Of a stretch of 64,000 nucleotides of DNA, positions 30,925 to 40,407 are shown in pieces. Each line of letters opens with the position of its first letter. The first letter of the stretch is position 1. Source of the DNA: Agriotes lineatus (taxonomy: Eukaryota > Arthropoda > Insecta > Coleoptera > Elateridae); the NCBI GenBank assembly GCA_940337035.1, contig CALNHX010003537.1, positions 83,452 through 147,451 on the forward strand, in the 5' to 3' direction. A model generated the notes under the pieces. The model saw nothing but the letters and a program-made list of their open reading frames with translations. It was not told the origin of the DNA and searched no databases. Made by a program: the position numbers and the translations under genes.

Positions 30925-32837
30925 GAAGGAAAACTTTGTATTTGAACTGAAGACTAATTGGATATTCAAATTTGTTATTAGCTGAAGGCTTACAACTTAG
31001 CGCACGGACAATGCACTACTTTTTCACCACCCTGTATGTTTATTGTTATATTTGCTTTTTCCTTGGTTTAGATACTGTTTTTTGTGTTATGGCAAAGATG
31101 TAATTTTTGGTAACTTTGTCGCCCTCTACCGTTTGAAATACCAATTTCTCGATATCGCGGCAAAGACCAAAAATGTGTAGAATTTTATTTTCAACATTTT
31201 TTGTTCAATAACTTTTTCTGTGCGACCAATGGATCACGAGAAAAAATTTCAAAATGTTTTCAAGATGGCGGCTGTTTGGCAGGAGATGGGGGTACATCTT
31301 TGTGGTTCTACACTTGTTTAATGACAGTACACCACTGGACAAGAGGAATCGCCGTGACCTTTTTTTTATGGTAAAACGACAATTTTACTGTACTAATCGA
31401 TGCTGGATTCAACAGAAAAAAATATATACCTATAAATTGCCATAAAATATCTTTGTTTAATGTCATGTTGATGGATTACATGTTTTAATGAAATTATATT
31501 ATGTCGCGGCTACTATAAATTGTGTTATAACCACGAACAACTATTCAATTGAAGAAAGGTTGTACAATGTACATGGTTAAAACCTTCTACTCTGGCAGTA
31601 GTCTAAGAACAGTCAGTACAAATTAATGAAGTAGGTACCAGTAATCATGCAAAAACTATTTCCCACGTTCTTATTCCTATGGCCAGGTTTGGTGGTTATC
31701 ACTCAATATATTTACTTCAAAATAATTACATGCTCTTTGCTATTATGAATAATTAACAAAGTATAAAAATGTATTTTTTTGGACTTACACCCGTCTTTCA
31801 CATACTGAATCAATTAAAATACGTTTTAAACAAAACATACAAATTGGTAGTTAGTTTTTCAAAAATTATTAGTCCAATATGCATTTTTTACAATATCTCA
31901 GGAAACACTTTTATATCCTACATATACAATATTTTACATGTCTAAGCATGAATTACTTTTATTTTTTTTTAATCACATAAATTTAAATTTTTTTGGTTGT
32001 TCACTTAGTTTTGCTGATTGAATTACAACAATAAAAACATAATAACATTCATAAATTGTATTTAACATATACATATATAATTTTATACGCTCTATAATTG
32101 CAATTAATTTTCAAACATTTACTTACATTCAGTAAGTATTTTAAAAACCGATCGCACACAGACACACAGAATCTCCTCTGTCGATCTGGGCTTCAACTTC
32201 TAAAATTCGGCTGTTACCAAAATTCAGCAAATAGCACCTGAAAAATTAAAATAATGTACATTATTTGTAATTGCTACCATATTCTACTATTCAAAATCAG
32301 TCATCTACTTTACAAATGCACTCTAATTAAAAATGTAACCGGTTTTTATTACCTTTAATCATGTCCTATAAATATTTATAATAAGTAATAAATTTGTAAA
32401 GAAACTGTTTATGTTTACAGCAATTGCATTGTCTACAAATCTAGATCTACTTAGTTTTTATTTTCTATTCTGAAAATTAAGTTTAAGATTCAAGCTGCAC
32501 TTTAATATAAAGAAATTGGTTTACCCTGTATAGATATCAGTACATAAAATCATATATTCATACTTCAATCTTTGCTGTAATAGTAATTTACAATGCAAGT
32601 AACGTTATCAAGCTTTTTACATTACGAGAGAATAGTAGGAGCGAGTTCTTTAAAATTATCAAGTAATGTAGAAATATAACGTTACGTATGTCGTAACACG
32701 GTTTATTTTATCCTAAAATACTAATCTTTTCCAAAAAATAAGAAAATTGTTATTAATGACACTTACAACAGCGCGACATATATCTGTGGTGGTATCACTA
32801 GTAAAATAAAAACCATAAGTCGCTCAATATTTTATTG
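30925..32837. other. AT-rich non-coding DNA
   Basis: No credible ORF. CACCACCCTGTATG near 31028 and TACCCTGTATAG near 32523 look like single transposon ends of the CAGGGTG type without visible partners. Confidence 0.4.
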
Positions 32838-32888
32838 TTGGTAGCACTGTCAGGTTATGTTAAATTCAAGGTTAGCAGGTTATGTTTT

Positions 32889-33279
32889 TAATGATAGGTT
32901 CTTCCGGGTTATGCCGTGGTCGTCGATTTGAACTTGACGTTTCGCTGCTCATGCTGTCAGCTTCTTCAGAAGTTTTCGAAAGACTGATGTTGGTGCCTTT
33001 TGCTCCTGGTTATATACCGAGGAGTCGTTACGGTTGGCTGCTCATGTAGATCTTGCATGTTATTCGGATTTGTCGTTTTTCCGCTTGGTTACTCACGTGA
33101 AACTTGTTTATGGATGGATTGGTTTTTCAGAGCTATCTTCCATGTGTTACTAAGGCGATAGCCGTCTTCTCGATTGAAATTATTTGGATTTTTAATAATT
33201 TCTAGGGATTCCCTAATAAATATACATATACATACATATACACGAGGGAAGTATTTTTTAGTTCTGGCTAGTATGTTTA
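32889..33279 (-). repeat. PLE left terminal arm, inverted copy of the 3' end
   Basis: This is the reverse complement of 35461-35828, including the C-terminal codons of the PLE protein. Terminal copies in either direction (pseudo-LTRs) are known for Penelope-like elements. It contains about 20 extra bases (a TACATA repeat near 33223) relative to the other arm. Confidence 0.85.
32939..32969 (-). ncRNA. Hammerhead-ribozyme-like core in the left PLE arm
   Basis: On the minus strand CTGAAGA is followed by a stem GCTG...CAGC and then GAAAC, in the order and spacing of the hammerhead core (CUGANGA, helix II, GAAA). Hammerhead motifs are established in Penelope terminal repeats. I could not place a clear cleavage triplet and helix I, so activity is unproven. 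Confidence 0.5.
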
Positions 33280-34865
33280 GTCGGTATTCGACTATTAAAC
33301 GCCTCTACGGGGAGGACATATTCAAGAAGACCATGAAACTGGACAAGTTATGGAAGAAGAAGAGTGAACTGCTTGCATCATTGGCGTTCTTGAAACGCTG
33401 CCGTGACAAAGGAGTCAAACCTAAATTTGTCAAGGTTCAACACCACTTACAAACTGCTGCTGCGCGAAGGATTATCGATCGGACCGAAAGTGCTCTTACT
33501 AGGGAAAGAGTACGCCATACTTATTACGAACTCCAAGGAACATCTACCGAGCTCTACTACCTACATCTCGAGCTCAATAAAATTTTGGATGAAAACCTTT
33601 GGAACACAGTGGATCGTATCAGCTATGCTCAGTCAGAACACCACATGAGCAATACGACCCAAAAACATATTAAGAAGTTCGAGAAGCTTCAAGCCAAAGT
33701 CACACCGGTACCAGGATTGGATATCAAGAAAACGGTAATTAATTTTTCGGACCAACCCCTCTCTAAGGACTGTACCTCGATTTTGGCAAAAGGATTGAAT
33801 TTTGCCATCACTCCATCCCACATACCTAATGAAGAAGTGATCGCTGAAAATGAGAGTGCTATTCGCAAACTCCCAGTTGAGCAAGCCGAGGAAGTAAGAC
33901 ACGAGACCTGTCGTATATTAAAGCGTGCTAAACCACCAAAGAGGAACGTCAACAGAGCCGAAACACAAGCTCTGAAGGAAATCCGAAACAATCCAGACAT
34001 TGTAGTTCTACGCGCTGACAAAGGAAATGCCACCGTAGTAATGAATAGAAAGGATTACCGGAACAAAATTCAATCACTACTGAACGATGAACAGTACGTA
34101 ACACTGAAGAAGGACCCTACGTCGAGGATAGAACGCCAGGTTAGAGGAGCTATCAAAAGCTCATTAATACCAGAGTCGGAACATCGACGACTACTGCCTA
34201 GCGATACTAGACCGCCCAGAATTTACGGACTTCCAAAGATCCACAAACCAGAAGTTCCAGTCAGGCCAATTGTTAGCACCTGCGGATCTCCTACGTATGA
34301 ACTAGCCAGATACCACGCTAACGTATTACAACCATACGTAGGCAGAACAGAATCCTACGTGAAGAACTCTGAGCATTTCGTGGAAATATTGGCTGAGTTG
34401 GAAGTAACGGACCAGGTCATGTTGGTCAGTTTCGATGTGGAATCCCTGTTTACCAATGTTCCAGTAGAAGATTCAGTAAATCTTATACAACAATGCTTCG
34501 TTCCTCAAGGGCTTCGAGAAGATATTCCAGAGTTAGTAAGGATGTGCCTCACGACGACCTACTTTCTTTGGGAAGGAATATACTACGAGCAAAAGGAAGG
34601 AGCTGCTATGGGATCCCCGTTATCTCCAGTCGTTGCTAACATATTTATGGAAGCCTTTGAAGATGAAGCTATTCAGTCCAGCCATCTCAAACTTAAATGC
34701 TGGTTCCGCTACGTCGACGACACTTTCGTTGTATGGCCCCATGGAAAAGCAGCTCTTGAAGCTGTCTTGGCACACTTAGACAACCACCATGCCAAAATCA
34801 AATTTACTATTGAAACTGAAGAAAATAGACTTCTACCTGGACGTGTTAGTGAAACGAACCGCTAA
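33273..34865 (+). CDS. PLE reverse transcriptase
   Basis: The first part of the Penelope protein, which copies element RNA at a nicked target. From ATG 33273 (MFSRYSTIKRLYG) it runs through a basic, helical N-terminal region to VVLRADKGNATVVMNR and PRIYGLPKIHKPEVPVRPIV. VSFDVESLFTNVPV (motif A), GAAMGSPLSPVVANIFME (motif B) and CWFRYVDDTFVVWP (motif C, Tyr-Val-Asp-Asp) follow, all characteristic of Penelope RTs and intact. Near 34820 the frame is lost (EENRLLPGR, where the family has a PFLD block). An upstream in-frame ATG at 33174 lies in the terminal arm and is less likely. Confidence 0.92.
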   Translation: MFSRYSTIKRLYGEDIFKKTMKLDKLWKKKSELLASLAFLKRCRDKGVKPKFVKVQHHLQTAAARRIIDRTESALTRERVRHTYYELQGTSTELYYLHLELNKILDENLWNTVDRISYAQSEHHMSNTTQKHIKKFEKLQAKVTPVPGLDIKKTVINFSDQPLSKDCTSILAKGLNFAITPSHIPNEEVIAENESAIRKLPVEQAEEVRHETCRILKRAKPPKRNVNRAETQALKEIRNNPDIVVLRADKGNATVVMNRKDYRNKIQSLLNDEQYVTLKKDPTSRIERQVRGAIKSSLIPESEHRRLLPSDTRPPRIYGLPKIHKPEVPVRPIVSTCGSPTYELARYHANVLQPYVGRTESYVKNSEHFVEILAELEVTDQVMLVSFDVESLFTNVPVEDSVNLIQQCFVPQGLREDIPELVRMCLTTTYFLWEGIYYEQKEGAAMGSPLSPVVANIFMEAFEDEAIQSSHLKLKCWFRYVDDTFVVWPHGKAALEAVLAHLDNHHAKIKFTIETEENRLLPGRVSETNR

Positions 34866-35246
34866 CAACAGATTAAGCCATACAGTATATCGAAAGAAGA
34901 CTCACACCGAGCGCTATCTGCATGCTTTGTCTCATCATCATCCCCAACAAAAACGATCATTGATAAAGACTCTTATCCATCGGGCCAACGCTATCTGTGA
35001 CGAGGACAGTAAACCACAAGAATTGAGCCATGTGGAAGCAGCCTTACTCAGGAATGGCTACAGTCGACGAGACATCAAGAAAGCGTGTCAATATACCATA
35101 AAACCGAAAGAACCTAAACCTAAACCTACTAATTACGCCTGCCTTCCTTTCATCGCCGGAGTAACCGACAGAATAAGAAAGGTATTAGATAAAAAGAACA
35201 TTGGAGTCCGCTATGGTACAATAAGAAAGGTCGAACAATTGATTCC
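34822..35246 (+). pseudogene. PLE protein, segment between RT and nuclease
   Basis: In the next frame the protein resumes at IDFYLDVLVKRTANN (the PFLDVLV-type block) and continues SHTVYRKKTHTERYLH and HRANAICDEDSK. It goes on to the linker ending AGVTDRIRKVLDKKNIG. This is the thumb and linker of Penelope RTs. A second shift near 35247 hands over to the nuclease frame. Confidence 0.85.
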
Positions 35247-35460
35247 CCTCCAACAAAGATTCTTTGCCCAGACTACAGACAGAAGGCGTTTACCAGCTCC
35301 AATGTACTTGTGGCAAATCTTACATCGGACAAACGGGAAGAAGCATCCAATGTCGAATAAAAGAACACCAGAGCCACACACGATTTGGAAACATACAAAA
35401 ATCGGCCATCGCAGAACACTTATTAGGACCAGGGAACCACAGAATAAATTAGGACTCCGT

Positions 35461-35828
35461 AAACATACTAGCCAGAACTAAAAAATACTTCCCTCGTGTT
35501 ATTCGGGAATCACTAGAAATTATTAAAAATCCAAATAATTTCAATCGAGAAGACGGCTATCGTCTTAGTAACACATGGAAGGTAGCTCTGCAAAACCAAT
35601 CCATCCATAAACAAGTTTCACGTGAACAACCAAGCGGAAAAACGACAAATCTGAATCACATGCAAGATCTACATGAGCAGCCAACCGTAACGACTCCTTG
35701 GTATATAACCAGGAGCAAAAGGCACCAACATCAGTTTTATAAAACTTCTGAAGAAGCTGACAGCATGAGTAGCGAAACGTCAAGTTCAAATCGACGACCA
35801 CGGCATAACCCGGAAGAACCTATCATTA
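35461..35828 (+). repeat. PLE right terminal arm
   Basis: Complement of 32889-33279. It starts inside the coding region and ends CCTATCATTA. Confidence 0.85.
35748..35778 (+). ncRNA. Hammerhead-ribozyme-like core in the right PLE arm
   Basis: CTGAAGA (35748-35754), a short stem GCTG...GTAGC with one G-U pair, and GAAAC (35774-35778). It is the counterpart of the left-arm motif, which instead has a fully paired GCTG...CAGC. No clear GUC-type cleavage site follows. Confidence 0.5.
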
Positions 35829-35865
35829 TGGACAACGGCCGTGAAAGCCTGCATTCGAGGTTATG

Positions 35866-36105
35866 TTTTATTTATTTATTTACAATTTTTGAGTTGCAAA
35901 CAGAAGGTACCCAGTAAAGCAACTTCAATTAGCAAATAAAAAATTTAAAAACAAAACAAAAAAGGATTTAACAAAGTAAGAGAAAGAAATATATAGGTTG
36001 TGATCTAAAGTTTAACAAAATAACAACATAACAATGATAGTTCAGGAATTTGTAATAAGTATAATAGTGTTCCGCCCCGATCACGCAACCGCAAGTCAAG
36101 ACTTT
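35866..36105 (-). mobile_element. 5'-truncated LINE tail
   Basis: A minus-strand 3' end with (TAAA)n tail (TTTATTTATTTATTTAC at 35866), like that of LINE-A. It stands between the Penelope element and the right arm of the alpha element. TTTT on both sides may be the target duplication. No protein-coding part is left. Confidence 0.6.
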
Positions 36106-36190
36106 TGCGTCAGTCTGTCTCAAATAACAAACAAAATCTAACCTACTAACATCGAATTTGACATAGACTGACAGTGCTACCAACAATACA

Positions 36191-36747
36191 CGCCAGTACT
36201 ACCAACATGTGATTAAATGCTAATAAAGTATCGGTATGCTATTTTTCTTAACAACACAACTACGGTTAACTGCATTTTAACGTAACTCGTTGCTAACGCA
36301 CTTCACACTGAAATTAATTTAAAAAAGCCTACTTTTTTAAATGAAATTTAAAAAAATATTTGAACAATTCCTTTCCGTCTATTTATTTACATTATGCACA
36401 AATATAAAATATAAAAAAATCCACAAATATATATTAAGAAAATAGTTTACCTTAGTAAAGGAAAGGCAAGGAGCCAGTTTATGCACGTCATCAACAAGTC
36501 ATGATGTCACATATTTATTCCGTTTACGCTAGGTTTAAAAACGACTTAAATAAACCACAATGGTATGCAACCCACCAAACAGTATTCAACCCACTAACTA
36601 GTATGCAACCCAACAAACAGTATTCACCCATCAAACAGTAAAATTTATAAATTGCAATTATTATTGTGCATCAGATTACAACGTGATTATTATTTATTTA
36701 AATTGATCTAATTTATGAATTGATTAAAATAACAAAACGAACATTAC
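36191..36747. other. Non-coding DNA 3' of the ENGASE-like exons
   Basis: AT-rich. About 36561-36650 contains four to five copies of a unit like CAACCCACCAAACAGTATT, a short tandem repeat. Any further downstream exons of the gene were not recognised. Confidence 0.45.
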
Positions 36748-36931
36748 CCAATCTTTCGGTACTTTATGCTTATAGGCAACCATATTAATCATATCTGGAT
36801 CCTTGCACATGGGAACTTCCTCAATTGAAAAATTGTTTCGCAACGTCTCTCGGGCAATAGAATGACAAATAACTTTTCTGAAGGCACCGTTAGATTGCTT
36901 CACCAACAAAACTAAGCTTAAATAATCATTT
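36748..36931 (-). CDS. ENGASE: ENGASE-like gene, downstream exon
   Basis: The segment NDYLSLVLLVKQSNGAFRKV continues to HKVPKDW, then a good donor GTAATG at 36742-36747. An acceptor (CTGCTAG) ends at 36932. YLSLVLLVKQS corresponds to the YLSMVYKLEG-like strand of vertebrate ENGASE that follows the VRLFS block. The phase at its 5' boundary does not agree with the obvious donor of the preceding exon (intron would be 38-68 nt depending on choice), so the exact junction is unresolved. The match alone is weak; the placement in order after two better exons supports it. Confidence 0.55.
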
Positions 36932-36986
36932 CTAGCAGAGTCTATCGTGTTCTTTACATAGTAAAATACGATGTGCTACCATTTAC

Positions 36987-37202
36987 TGCAATATCACACG
37001 AGAATAGATGACGGATGTAAAGTCTTCTAGAATCTAAATGTGTATTTGTTATAAAACAGGATGTGTAGGTATCATACAGATACAACTGCAAACAATTACA
37101 TGTTCCGGTTGAGGTAGGAATGCAGGTATCTTCAGGCAGCTTTTCGTTTGAGTGCAAAAAGTGTGACAATTGTACTTCTTGAGAATGTAGCTTAAACCAT
37201 TT
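36987..37202 (-). CDS. ENGASE: ENGASE-like gene, middle exon
   Basis: After an acceptor TTTTTAG the exon reads KWFKLHSQEVQLSHFLHSNE and on to LYIRHLFSCDIA, with a possible donor GTAAAT at 36981-36986 (72 codons, phase 0 at both ends). KWFKLHSQEVQ matches the block PWYHLSAQEIQP of ENGASE, and TGTCNCLQLYLYD the GGSSLL-type block at the start of its accessory domain. The ORF extends past the donor to a stop at 36954, which would be intron. Cys-rich features and the 3' junction need transcript evidence. Confidence 0.65.
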
Positions 37203-38997
37203 CTAAAAATTATATAAAATTAAATGTTTCCTCAATCTGAAAAAATATAGACTTAATTATAGTTCATAATGAGAGGCTCTACTAAATTCTGTTATTTTTA
37301 TGGAATCTTAACCATATGATGTGAGGAAGGATAAAGGGTTTGGTCTTACCTATTGGAGAAAGTTATATTAGATATTTTGCCGGCTGTTAAATATCGGCCT
37401 AAATGGGCTAACTCGCCGAGAAGGGTCGGGGTTCCAGCTACGCTGAAAAAGAATACAAAAAAAATACGAAGTGAGAGGGCGCCAGTTCTTCGACATCGAA
37501 TAATCCTTGCATCGCACCATCACAAGGTACAAGATAAATCCAGCAGATCAAACAAAATAGTAACGACCAATAACTTATCACAGCTTTTATACAAATTGGT
37601 ACTATAGTGTCAGAAACACACACACACACACCCGCAATAATAAATACAACTACATATATATACCAAGGCAGGCTATGACAAAACAAACACTTTAAAATAA
37701 TTATATGGGCGCGGCATAAACAATTAAAATTTCCTCCACCAGTTACGGCGTTCCGCAAAACGAAAATTAACAATAAACCAACTGTGTAAGCAATTAATCT
37801 GCAATTAACTGACGTCTAACCCCGATTGTCAGCTGGAAATGACTCTATTATAATATTCAATATTTCTAGGAGGCGAAAACACCTTGATTATATGGACTTA
37901 TAGATTCCAGATAGTTTCTTAAAGTAAAGACATCAGGAATGTCAATGAACGCTTCAAAATCTGCTTCAATATACTCTTGACAATATTATACAACTTTAAA
38001 ATTGCGTAATCAAATCACGAAAGCTTGAAATCGAACAAAAGGGTCCCCATGCCGGTTCCCGAGACACAGCCGTTAATTTTGTACTAAGTTTCCAACCAAG
38101 CAAATGGCGGATAATGGACTTCGAAATAAAAGGGCCGAGTTTACCGCTGCCCGGCCGACAAACACGGCTAAATCGTGCTACCGGGTAAGTAAATCCATCT
38201 AATCAAATAACTAGTTACGCAAGTAAAGCACACAAATCGTAATACACAAAATACCATAATAGCAATTCTAAAAGGTCATACTTATAAACCAAATCGACAA
38301 TCAATACATAACTAAATTGCTACAAAAACCTCTCAGGTACGCACAACACGTGGTGTCGAGCTGGTGGACGACGCAACCAGGCAGTTCTCTGGCCATGGAA
38401 ACGGCTTCGTAACGGGTTGCAGACGAGCTTCGTTGTTGCAATGCGGCGCCCGCAGGCGATTAGCAGCAAACTTTAGCAGCAGGGATGAGTGGCACTCCGG
38501 CTCATAAATGCACCACCAGTTCCAGCTAGAATAAACCACACCAATGCGGTAAACTATTCCAAGCGATAACATTCAATTCACAGGGCGTAGAGGTAAAACT
38601 CATTTCGAAGGCGTAGAATTGAAAATCTCAATTCTAAGGCGTAGAATTAAAAAGCTAAAAATACAAATTTCTAGGTACACAACCGAGCTGAAGAAAAAAA
38701 GCTGAAACAAACCTGCGAGTGATGACGAACAGCTTCACGCCAATGGTGGTATTTGGGTTGCCTAACCATAGGTAAAATATTGTATTTGTAGAAAATAAAT
38801 GTAAATTGTCAAATCTGACTAATTATTTCAACTATTATAAGAGAAAATGACAAAATGAGCGTAACAATAAACATCTATTGGAATACACTACATTTTAGTT
38901 CAAAAGAATTAAAATTTGAAATTCAAGGGTACAGTATCTTACATGGTAGCTTTGTTACAATTTATAGGCAATTATAATTAATGCCTGAATTGCTTAC
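37203..38997 (-). other. Putative intron of the ENGASE-like gene
   Basis: 1.8 kb between two exons that share phase 0. It holds an (AC)n run at 37616-37631 and a moderately GC-rich patch at 38040-38210. Near 38583-38655 there are three units of a repeat around AAGGCGTAGAATT. One small exon could be hidden here, since ENGASE has some residues between these two blocks that are missing from the pieces found. Confidence 0.5.
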
Positions 38998-39207
38998 TTC
39001 ATACACGCCAACATAAAAGAAGGTTTGAAAACACTTGGTTATTGGATGTGTAGACATGTAAGGCCACAAACTTCTCCAAAAAGCGTTATCTCTGTTCAAA
39101 AATCTCTCCAATAATGTGTCCGTTGGTTCAACATGTAACGTTTCATGAGTCCAGCCCTGTGCAAATATTGCCATGGAAAGATTATGTTCCCTGATTTTCT
39201 CAGCAGC
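38998..39207 (-). CDS. ENGASE: ENGASE-like gene (GH85), exon from the catalytic-domain end
   Basis: A 70-codon exon with acceptor CTATTACAG (39208-39210) and donor GTAAGC (38992-38997), phase 0 on both sides. It encodes AAEKIREHNLSMAIFAQGWT, then FLNRDNAFWRSLWPYMSTHP and ITKCFQTFFYVG. This aligns well in order and spacing with the ENGASE segment containing LFAPGWVYE, QDKFWGRL and PTHSI..PFVTSF near the end of the GH85 barrel. ENGASE releases N-glycans in the cytosol by cutting within the chitobiose core. The catalytic Asn/Glu pair lies in earlier exons, outside the recognised part. This is the only convincing host-gene piece in the window; whether the gene is intact is unknown. Confidence 0.78.
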
Positions 39208-39316
39208 CTGTAATAGAAGATACGTACATACAAATAGCGTGCTATTTTTTTTATCAAACAGAATTTTATCAACCAAATAATAATATCAAGAAGTATACAC
39301 TGCTTCTCTGTGCAGG

Positions 39317-39691
39317 TTAAGATAAGATAAGATAATATAAGAATTTATTAGTCCATATTGTAGCTTCTACATACAAATAAGTATATAAAAACAATTCAGA
39401 CAAGTCCAAAATTTTATATAAAAGACGCTAAGTATTGTAGGCATATAGCAATACACAAAATAGAAATATGCACTAAAGGGTCAGGTTGGTTCACGTTTAA
39501 CACAGTGCTCAATAAACTCATTAATAGAATAACAAGCATCTGAAGGAAGAAGTCTTTTAGTTTTCTCTTAAATATAGTTAGTTTTTATTTGTCGTAGTTC
39601 AGCCGATAGAAGATTGAAGTATTTTGGACCGGCGTAATACAGAGATTTTTTGTAGTAAAAATAATTGAAATCAGGGGCTCTAATATCATCT
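39317..39691 (-). pseudogene. LINE-E C-terminal coding remnant and tail
   Basis: The minus strand here reads DDIRAPDFNYFYYKKSLYYA followed by GPKYFNLLSAELRQI, then a stop and AT-rich 3' sequence. It continues the NTRNKDDI end of 40408-41184 once the RTE insertion is removed. Confidence 0.75.
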
Positions 39692-40407
39692 GTAATATCA
39701 CTGTTGGGCTAAATATAAACATTAATAAAACCGAATACCTGACAAACCTCGTTATGAGTGAACAAATATCCGTAGGTGGTAATTGCATAAACCAAGTTCA
39801 CTCTTATAAATACTTGGGCCATGAAATCTGCATTGGGACAGACAATCAGACCTGCGAAATTAAGCGCAGAGTAGGTTTATCTTGGGCCGCCTTTGGCAAA
39901 TTGCGACATGTCTTCAACGCTAATATTCCAATATGTCTAAAAAGGAAGGTCTTCAACCAGTGTGTGCTACCTGTGCTTACGTACGGAGCCGAAACTCTCT
40001 CTCTTACAAAGCAATCTGTGAACAAGATACGCATTGCTCAGAGAAAGATGGAAAGATCAATGTTGGGCATTTCTCTGAAAGACAAGGTATCAAACAAAAA
40101 TGTGAGGGAAATATCTGGAGTAACTGATGTTGTGGAACGGATAGCCACCCTAAAATGGAACTGGGCGGGCCACGTGGCAAGACTTACGGACGGACGTTGG
40201 ACGAAAAAGGCTTTGGAGTGGAGACCGCGCCAAGACGCATATCGCAGCAGAGGACGACCACCAACAAGATGGTCCGACGATATCAAGAGAATTCGGACAA
40301 ACTGGATGAACACAGCACAGGATCGGCAAGAATGGATTAAACTACGGGAGGCTTATGTCCAGCAGTGGACGCAGATGAGCTGATTGACGATGATGATGAT
40401 GATGATG
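39692..40407 (+). mobile_element. 5'-truncated RTE-like LINE, with 10-bp target duplication
   Basis: AATATCATCT lies at 39682-39691 and again at 40408-40417, directly flanking this copy. It ends in (GAT)n at about 40388-40407. The TGA/GAT-type tail and C-terminal protein are typical of RTE-clade elements. Confidence 0.85.
39694..40383 (+). pseudogene. RTE ORF2 C-terminal region
   Basis: About 229 residues open from the truncated end: NINKTEYLTNLVMSEQ, YKYLGHEICIGTDNQTCEIK, VLPVLTYGAETLSLTKQ, LGISLKDKVSNKNVREISGV, WNWAGHVARLTDGRWTKKAL, RSRGRPPTRWSDDIKRI and DRQEWIKLREAY. These are the post-RT blocks of RTE-type ORF2, ending with the AGHVAR / GRPPTRW / DRxxW signature. No internal stops, so this insertion is comparatively recent. 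The catalytic core is missing because of 5' truncation. Confidence 0.88.

Larger units (their letters stand above)
35250..35855 (+). pseudogene. PLE GIY-YIG endonuclease domain and C-terminus
   Basis: LQTEGVYQLQCTCGKSYIGQ gives the GIY-YIG core (here GVY...YIG) with the family's Cys pair, followed by TGRSIQCRIKEHQ holding the catalytic Arg and Glu-His region, and IAEHLLGPGNH. A TAG at 35450-35452 interrupts it. The same frame then reads KKYFPRVIRESLEIIKNPNN and FNREDGYRLSNTW, the conserved Penelope C-terminal block. The frame continues open to about 35855 through the terminal arm. The nuclease nicks DNA for target-primed reverse transcription. Confidence 0.88.
32891..35857 (+). mobile_element. 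Penelope-like element (PLE) with inverted terminal arms
   Basis: This element codes for a Penelope-type RT and GIY-YIG nuclease on the plus strand. It begins and ends with inverted copies of about 370-390 bp (32889-33279 and 35461-35828). It is flanked by AGGTTATGTTTTTA on the left and AGGTTATGTTTTA on the right, a target duplication of about 13 bp. Two frameshifts and one stop damage the protein. The 3' end GACAACGGCCGTGAAAGCCT recurs in the remnant at 47176, supporting it as the family terminus. Confidence 0.88.
32838..36190. mobile_element. Alpha-family element, copy 2, split by a Penelope element and a LINE tail
   Basis: The left arm (GTTGGTAGCACTGTCAGG, then AAGGTTAGCAGGTTATG) is at 32840-32890. 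The right arm (AACCTACTAACATCGAATTT then GACAGTGCTACCAACAATA) is at about 36137-36190. The two belong together but are 3.2 kb apart because a Penelope-like element and a short LINE piece were inserted in the middle. Confidence 0.75.

Noticed and set aside
33174..33272. Upstream ATG extending the Penelope RT by 33 residues
   Set aside because: This extension lies in the inverted terminal arm and reads the antisense of the protein's own C-terminus. ATG 33273 is a better start.
38333..38572. 79-residue minus-strand ORF with Cys and Trp
   Set aside because: Lies within the putative intron, has no recognisable domain and no matching splice sites. It is not near any ENGASE block I know.
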